From Streptomyces albospinus (GTDB lineage Bacteria; Actinomycetota; Actinomycetes; Streptomycetales; Streptomycetaceae): a stretch of 50,296 nt of DNA. A program made the position numbers and the translations under genes. This document shows, piece after piece, positions 46,790 to 50,296 of the stretch (position 1 is the first letter of the stretch; the number at the start of each line of letters is the position of its first letter). Location: assembly GCF_014648695.1 (NCBI RefSeq), contig NZ_BMRP01000040.1, positions 1-50,296 on the forward strand. The letters are read 5' to 3'. The notes under the pieces are model-generated. The model saw only the letters and a list, made by a program, of their open reading frames with translations, ran no database searches and was not told where the DNA came from.

Positions 46790-48202
46790 TCAGGCTGCTT
46801 CGGGGCGGCCCTCCTCTCCCTTGTCCAGGTCGACACCCGTTTCGAGGTAGGCCCCGGCGTAGTGGTCGAGGAGGATCTGTGGGTCGTAGGCGAGGTGGGC
46901 GGTGCCGTTGGCGATCTTCGCGGCGTGCGCGTCGTCCACGTACGGGGTGCGGATGCGAGTGAAGCCGGGACGATCCTGTGCCGTCATGGAGGCGACGCCC
47001 ACGTAGGCCGGGTCTTGCAGGTTCACCGGGTTGGCGTCCGGCCAGTTGCGGATGTCCTCGCCCAGTGCGGCAACGGAAGCTTCGGCGGTCTTCTGCGCAA
47101 AGCTCAGGCCGACCGGGCACACGTCGCGGATGAAGGTGGGGATGGCATCCCCGGTGCTCTTCTGCGTGGCGAGGATGACGAGGATGCCGACGCTTCGGCC
47201 CTTCTTGACCAGGTCCTCGACGAGCCGGGCGTTCTCGGACGCGAGGGCGGCCAACTTCTTGGTGGCCGGGTCGTTGCCCTTGTAGTCCCGGAAGTACGTG
47301 TGCGCCTCGTCGATGATCAGCACCGTCAGCGGCCAGTTCTCCGAGGGCCCGACGTGCCACATGTTCTTGACGCCAAGCACCTCCTGGATGCTGGTCGAGC
47401 GCCCCCGGCGGAGCTTGACCAGCCGCTTGAACAGCGCGTTCGCCTCCTCCAGATCGTCACCGACGAAGGCGAACAGGCGGTCCATCAGGTCGGCGTAGTC
47501 ACCCTCGTGGGCACCCGACACCTTCCCGTCGGCCACCGCGAACTGGATCTCCGGTGCGGGAGCGCAGTCGCAGATGAACTTGTTGATCAGGGAGGTCTTT
47601 CCATACCCGGGGAGGCCGGCCACGGTCACGCCCGGCACATTGCTCAAGCCCACCGTTACCGGCTGGGCGTACTCGTCCACTCCCAGAAACCAGGTCGCCA
47701 GATCTTCCGGCGCCTCTCCCGTCGGAACGTGGTCGGTGGGCGTCAGCAGGGGATCAACCCTTACGCCGCGGATCACCACCTGCCCCGGACCATCAGGCAG
47801 GACGGAGACGCGGGCGCAGCGCCAGGCATCAGCCAGGTACGGCGCGGCTTTCTGGAATTCCTCCAAGCCCACCTTGGGCAGGCAGTTCGCCTGCGCCACG
47901 ACCCCGAACCTATCCGGCTTCACCTTCAGTGCAGGTGTCAGGACCCGCGGCTTCGGCGTCTTGTCCGTGTCGGTGGTCAGGGCCGCCAGCGCAGTGGGCA
48001 TCTTGTCCGTGACCGACAAGCCGGCCATCTGTGCCAAGCGCTTCCAGGTCCGGCGCACGCGCACCGCCTGTCGGAGGCTGGCCCGCATCATGGGATCCGC
48101 CGTGAGGTAGCGAACGCCCCAGACCAGTGCCCGCACGGCGAACACCGGCAGGACCGCCACCGCTACGTACGGGGCAATTTCGTAGAGCTCTTGGAGCGTC
48201 AT
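46790..48202 (-). CDS. traB: FtsK/SpoIIIE-type conjugal DNA translocase (TraB/TraSA-like)
   Basis: A 470-aa P-loop ATPase. An N-terminal hydrophobic segment (residues 8-33) anchors it in the membrane; Walker A is at 196-204 (GLPGYGKTS), Walker B at about 292-299 (LTVLIIDEAH), with further RecA-like motifs (GILVILATQKSTGDAIPTFI). In AICEs a single TraB hexamer moves double-stranded DNA between hyphae, recognising short direct repeats (TRS) at the clt locus through its C-terminal helix-turn-helix. The C-terminus here is short, so the DNA-recognition part is not obvious. The ATG overlaps by 4 bp with the preceding small gene. Confidence 0.9.
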   Translation of the reverse strand: MTLQELYEIAPYVAVAVLPVFAVRALVWGVRYLTADPMMRASLRQAVRVRRTWKRLAQMAGLSVTDKMPTALAALTTDTDKTPKPRVLTPALKVKPDRFGVVAQANCLPKVGLEEFQKAAPYLADAWRCARVSVLPDGPGQVVIRGVRVDPLLTPTDHVPTGEAPEDLATWFLGVDEYAQPVTVGLSNVPGVTVAGLPGYGKTSLINKFICDCAPAPEIQFAVADGKVSGAHEGDYADLMDRLFAFVGDDLEEANALFKRLVKLRRGRSTSIQEVLGVKNMWHVGPSENWPLTVLIIDEAHTYFRDYKGNDPATKKLAALASENARLVEDLVKKGRSVGILVILATQKSTGDAIPTFIRDVCPVGLSFAQKTAEASVAALGEDIRNWPDANPVNLQDPAYVGVASMTAQDRPGFTRIRTPYVDDAHAAKIANGTAHLAYDPQILLDHYAGAYLETGVDLDKGEEGRPEAA

Positions 48203-48403
48203 TCCGTTTCCTTCATTCCGTAGAGGTAGGCCGCGAGGGCCACGTCAAGATCGCCCCAGTCGAAGGGGTTGGAGACCGGCGGATACCCGTGGTCGACCAG
48301 CACGGCCCGCCACCTGGTTCACCAGTTCTTCGCTGAAGCGGTGATCGGGGAGGGAGGCCGGGACCGGATACGCCCGGTCCCAGCCGTCGATGAAGCCCGT
48401 CAC
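48199..48403 (-). pseudogene. Small AICE ORF with apparent +1 frameshift, coupled to traB
   Basis: The GTG at 48403 overlaps the stop of the preceding gene. The frame begins VTGFIDGWDRAYPVPASLPD, then HRFSEELVNQVAG, and then runs off. From about 48310 a second frame continues naturally as VLVDHGYPPVSNPFDWGDLD and VALAAYLYGMKETE, whose stop overlaps the traB ATG (ATGA). Removing one C at GGGCCG would join both into a 67-aa protein. The coupled ends on both sides argue that the original gene was intact. It is either a real mutation or a single-base sequencing error. Function unknown. Confidence 0.65.
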
Positions 48404-48765
48404 GCAGCCATCGCCCCGGCATCCGGGACGAGCGGCGCGGCCAACTGGAACGAGGCCGCGCGGTAGGCGATGCCGTCCGAGAGCTGGCCGTTGAAGATCC
48501 GCGCCCACGGAGTGGCGAACAGGTCCACCGGCCGCACGGCGGCACCCGGCATGAGCCCGTCGGGGAGCCCGTCCTTGGGAACGGTGATCTTCAGGGCCTC
48601 CGCCCGCTCGTCCTCCATCAGGAAGACCGTCACCGTGTACAGCGGCTGGTTGCTTTCACGGTCGGTGGCCATCTGGGTCTTCTCCGGGTCCGTGAACTTC
48701 GGCACCGGCATCGTTCCGACCATGAAACGGGTCGAGTCGAGCAGGCCAACGCGAATGCGCGCCAT
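48400..48765 (-). CDS. Conserved AICE hypothetical protein
   Basis: A 121-aa protein, ATG at 48765 behind AAAGGAAG. It is beta-rich (ARIRVGLLDSTRFMVGTMPV, YTVTVFLMEDERAEALKITV, AVRPVDLFATPWARIFNGQL, SDGIAYRAASFQL) and conserved in position between korSA and traB in this class of element. No enzymatic motif was found. It is the first gene of the minus-strand transfer unit and its promoter faces the GntR gene. Its stop overlaps the next GTG (GTGA). Confidence 0.72.
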   Translation of the reverse strand: MARIRVGLLDSTRFMVGTMPVPKFTDPEKTQMATDRESNQPLYTVTVFLMEDERAEALKITVPKDGLPDGLMPGAAVRPVDLFATPWARIFNGQLSDGIAYRAASFQLAAPLVPDAGAMAA

Positions 48766-48828
48766 GGGTGAACTTCCTTTCCTACGTGGGCCGGTGGCTC
48801 CGGCCGCGATCACTACGCAACCACAGGG

Positions 48829-48884
48829 TTGATACAGATGCAACACCTGCACGCACGCATGACCACAGAGGAGTGTTGATACAC
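48829..48884. promoter_or_regulatory. Repeated TTGATACA operators in the divergent korSA-tra region
   Basis: TTGATACA occurs at 48829-48836 and 48876-48883, 47 bp apart; the second lies in the dyad GTGT-TGAT-ACAC (48873-48884). GntR/KorSA-type repressors bind paired sites in such divergent promoters. The -10-like TATCCT at 48942-48947 is followed by 6 nt and the ATG at 48954, so that gene may be leaderless. Confidence 0.5.
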
Positions 48885-48953
48885 ATGGCTCATAGAGGTG
48901 TCCTAGGCGTAGTAGGTGTGTCGCCCGCGGCGGTATCGCCGTATCCTGCGGGC

Positions 48954-49361
48954 ATGACCCTGCCTCTCGAAGACGACTCCCGGCCGCCGTACATCCAGAC
49001 CGCCGAAGTCCTACGCCGGGAGATCGCCACGGGCCGCTTGAAGCCCGGCGACAAGTTGCCGTCGGCCAGGGCGCTGCAAGATCAGTACGGGATCGCCAGC
49101 GGCACCGTGCAGAACGCGCTGCGGCTGCTCAAGAGCGAAGGTCTGATCTACAGCGTCCAGGGTCGGGGCAGCTTCGTCCGCAACATCGGCGCGCCGGTCG
49201 AGGAGGGCCAGGAGCAGTCGCCCGCCCCCTCTCCCAGTTCCGGCCTCACCGCGGAAGCCCTCGCCGAGGACGTCCAGGACCTCAAGAACGCCGTCAAGCA
49301 GCTTGAGGCCACTGTGATGCGTCTTGCTGCGATGGTGCAGGCTCAGCAGCAGGAGAAATAG
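48954..49361 (+). CDS. GntR-family repressor (KorSA-like)
   Basis: A 135-aa regulator. Residues 12-80 form the GntR winged helix (PPYIQTAEVLRREIATGRLK, PGDKLPSARALQDQYGIASG, TVQNALRLLKSEGLI). Instead of an effector domain there is a Ser/Pro linker and a C-terminal coiled coil (LAEDVQDLKNAVKQLEATVM). Small GntR proteins of this form (KorSA in pSAM2) repress transfer and replication functions of the element and their own gene. The start at 48954 has no clear ribosome site but follows TATCCT closely. Its 3' end overlaps the convergent small gene. Confidence 0.88.
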   Translation: MTLPLEDDSRPPYIQTAEVLRREIATGRLKPGDKLPSARALQDQYGIASGTVQNALRLLKSEGLIYSVQGRGSFVRNIGAPVEEGQEQSPAPSPSSGLTAEALAEDVQDLKNAVKQLEATVMRLAAMVQAQQQEK

Positions 49362-49458
49362 CGGCAGCCAGTTGCCGGACCGCCGCGTCCAGGCGGGCAA
49401 TGGACACGCAGAGGTCCGTCAACTCCTCTTCCAGCACCGCTATCTCGTGTTCCGTCAT
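49294..49458 (-). CDS. Small coiled-coil protein, AICE
   Basis: A possible 54-aa protein: MTEHEIAVLEEELTDLCVSI, ARLDAAVRQLAAAI and a Pro/Ser/Gln tail, mostly one amphipathic helix. The ATG at 49458 is preceded by GGGGAACGGAA. It overlaps 68 bp of the GntR gene 3' end on the opposite strand, which itself encodes a coiled coil, so overlap could be fortuitous. Similar tiny helical proteins are common in these elements. Function unknown. Confidence 0.5.
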   Translation of the reverse strand: MTEHEIAVLEEELTDLCVSIARLDAAVRQLAAAISPAAEPAPSQQDASQWPQAA

Positions 49459-49517
49459 TTCCGTTCCCCGCCTTGCTTCCGTGCCGGTTCCTCGTGCTCC
49501 ACATCCAACGCCGCAGG

Positions 49518-49586
49518 GCTTGCCCAAAAGCTTGCCCAGCGCTTGCCCGCCGCCGGATCAGGGCTTGCCCATGCCGTCTGGCAAGC
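49518..49586 (+). repeat. Four phased GCTTGCCC direct repeats plus an inverted GGCAAGC
   Basis: GCTTGCCC at 49518, 49530, 49541 and 49563: spacings of 12, 11 and 22 bp put all four on about the same face of the helix. GGCAAGC at 49580 is an inverted copy, and GCTTGCC recurs near 50216. The phasing and 8-bp unit resemble iterons or the TRS repeats bound by TraB translocases. Confidence 0.7.
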
Positions 49587-49775
49587 CATCACCGCGGGCG
49601 CTTCCCTACACCTTCCGGCCGCATCAGGCACGTTAGAGGCGCGCGGCATCGAAGTCCCATCTGGAGAGCAAGAACCTTTCTCCGCCTCCCGCCAGGCGGT
49701 CATGCACATCGACACGGACACATCACTCGCCTCCTCTCAGTGGTTCGGGCCGCTGCATTAATAGTCCGGAGAACG

Positions 49776-49794
49776 GCCGGTTTGGGTAACCGGC
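49776..49794. other. Inverted repeat in element tail
   Basis: GCCGGTT (49776-49782) and AACCGGC (49788-49794) form a 7-bp perfect stem with a 5-nt loop. It could be an operator or small terminator; nothing decides between them. Confidence 0.4.
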
Positions 49795-50279
49795 GTTTGT
49801 GGTCTATGTTTCGCCCGCCGGTGTGCCGCGAGCTGCCTATAGAGGTCCCGAAAAGCGCGCCGGTGTGACACCTCTTCCTGGTGATCCGCATCATGTCCCC
49901 TTCTTCTGGCGCCAGGGCTCGCCGGGCGTTCACTGGCCATCGGCGCCGAAGAACTGGCCGGCGCACCAGTTGGCCGACGCAATCCAGCTCAGCACTCACC
50001 GCTCACCACCCCACTCACCACGAGCGACCACCCAAGGTCACGAACAGGTCACGGAACGGCCCGGTAAGCCCCGGACGACCCGCACTGGCATCTTGCAATC
50101 CCCTGCCTGTGGATAGATTCCGACGACTGCCAGGACGTATGGGTGTGAATGCTGATCTAACGCGCCAAGAGGCGTGGATTGCGGCATCCGGGGTGGAAGG
50201 CTGTGTCGGCGCAAGGCTTGCCAGCTGACCAGGGCGCAGCGCAGTGGAGCTGTGCAAAGTTTCTTTACTGGATCAAGGC

Positions 50280-50296
50280 GGCCCGCTTCGCGGGCC
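50280..50296. terminator. Hairpin at the window edge
   Basis: GGCCCGC-TTC-GCGGGCC forms a tight 7-bp stem with a 3-nt loop ending at the last base. Such stems often serve as terminators in Streptomyces plasmids; its downstream context is not visible. Confidence 0.5.

Larger units (their letters stand above)
42845..50296. mobile_element. Integrative and conjugative element of the pSAM2/AICE type (left part, incomplete)
   Basis: From the tRNA-Arg 3' end rightward lies a compact block in the order int-xis-rep-(DUF2637 membrane protein)-traB-small ORFs-korSA-like, the canonical organisation of actinomycete integrative and conjugative elements, which excise, replicate as rolling circles and move double-stranded DNA via an FtsK-like protein. 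The functional genes from int to 48765 are all on the minus strand with overlaps; the GntR gene is divergent. The 3' part of the tRNA (for example GTTCGAATCCTGCC) is not repeated before 50296, so the far att site lies outside the window. Confidence 0.88.
49459..50296. other. Non-coding-looking right tail of the element, to window edge
   Basis: 838 bp without a convincing gene: open frames are short, overlap each other and lack ribosome sites and biased codon use. It holds the GCTTGCCC repeats, a GCCGGTT/AACCGGC dyad and a hairpin at the edge. It is a plausible cis-acting region for transfer or replication. Confidence 0.55.

Noticed and set aside
49799..50228. Overlapping short frames in the AICE tail as possible genes.
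   Set aside because: No ribosome sites, no recognisable domain and mixed codon use; kept as non-coding region.

Overview
The window is high-GC actinobacterial chromosome, almost certainly Streptomyces. Codons end overwhelmingly in G or C, GTG starts are common, and the gene set is typical of the genus: SpoIIE/RsbW-type phosphatases and ATPases, bifunctional primase-polymerase proteins, an SSI-type subtilisin inhibitor, an Osa-like osmostress system and a pSAM2-type integrative element. The species cannot be named from the sequence.

Layout. (1) 0-7 kb is accessory and regulatory: a polytopic membrane protein with a divergent IS30-HTH/MarR-like regulator, a 5'-truncated MmyB-type regulator, a TetR-flavoprotein-SDR operon, and a second TetR gene preceded by a palindrome and five 12-bp repeats. 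(2) 7-20.8 kb is conserved housekeeping and stress signalling: aminopeptidase P, a GAF-PP2C phosphatase, a primase-polymerase-like protein, a secreted 4-Cys protein, DUF5926, an RsbW-like ATPase, a GDPD, an HtrA-like PDZ protease, tRNA-Ser(UGA), a GNAT, a methyltransferase, and a second primase-polymerase with a near-perfect SOS box. (3) 21.3-27 kb holds a small secreted protein and a tightly overlapping five-gene operon. Its gene content matches the mycobacterial igr operon for propionyl side-chain removal from steroid-CoA esters (fadE29, chsH2, fadE28, chsH1, ltp2), and it sits behind a promoter embedded in a perfect 18-bp inverted repeat. (4) 27-35 kb: an ECF sigma gene that is probably leaderless, then osaB, osaA (six 92-residue HAMP-type repeats) and the divergent osaC. 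(5) 35-41 kb: an acyl-CoA ligase, and convergent to it a 1358-aa PAS/pseudokinase/pseudoreceiver protein with a long disordered Arg-motif region. (6) 41-42.8 kb: a subtilisin inhibitor, tRNA-Ser(GCU), a decayed HD-domain-like gene and tRNA-Arg(ACG).

(7) From the tRNA-Arg 3' end to the right edge lies one end of an actinomycete integrative and conjugative element (AICE): tyrosine integrase, excisionase, HUH replication initiator, DUF2637 membrane protein, FtsK/TraB translocase, a frameshifted coupled small ORF, a small conserved protein, a GntR/KorSA-like repressor, and a non-coding tail. The tail carries four GCTTGCCC direct repeats spaced at about 11-bp intervals. The distal att site is not in the window, so the element continues beyond it.

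The points most worth follow-up are the helically phased 8-bp repeats in the AICE tail, the igr-like operon in a streptomycete with its palindromic promoter, the LexA-type box on the primase-polymerase gene, the degenerate kinase without a phosphoacceptor His, and the frameshift coupled to traB.
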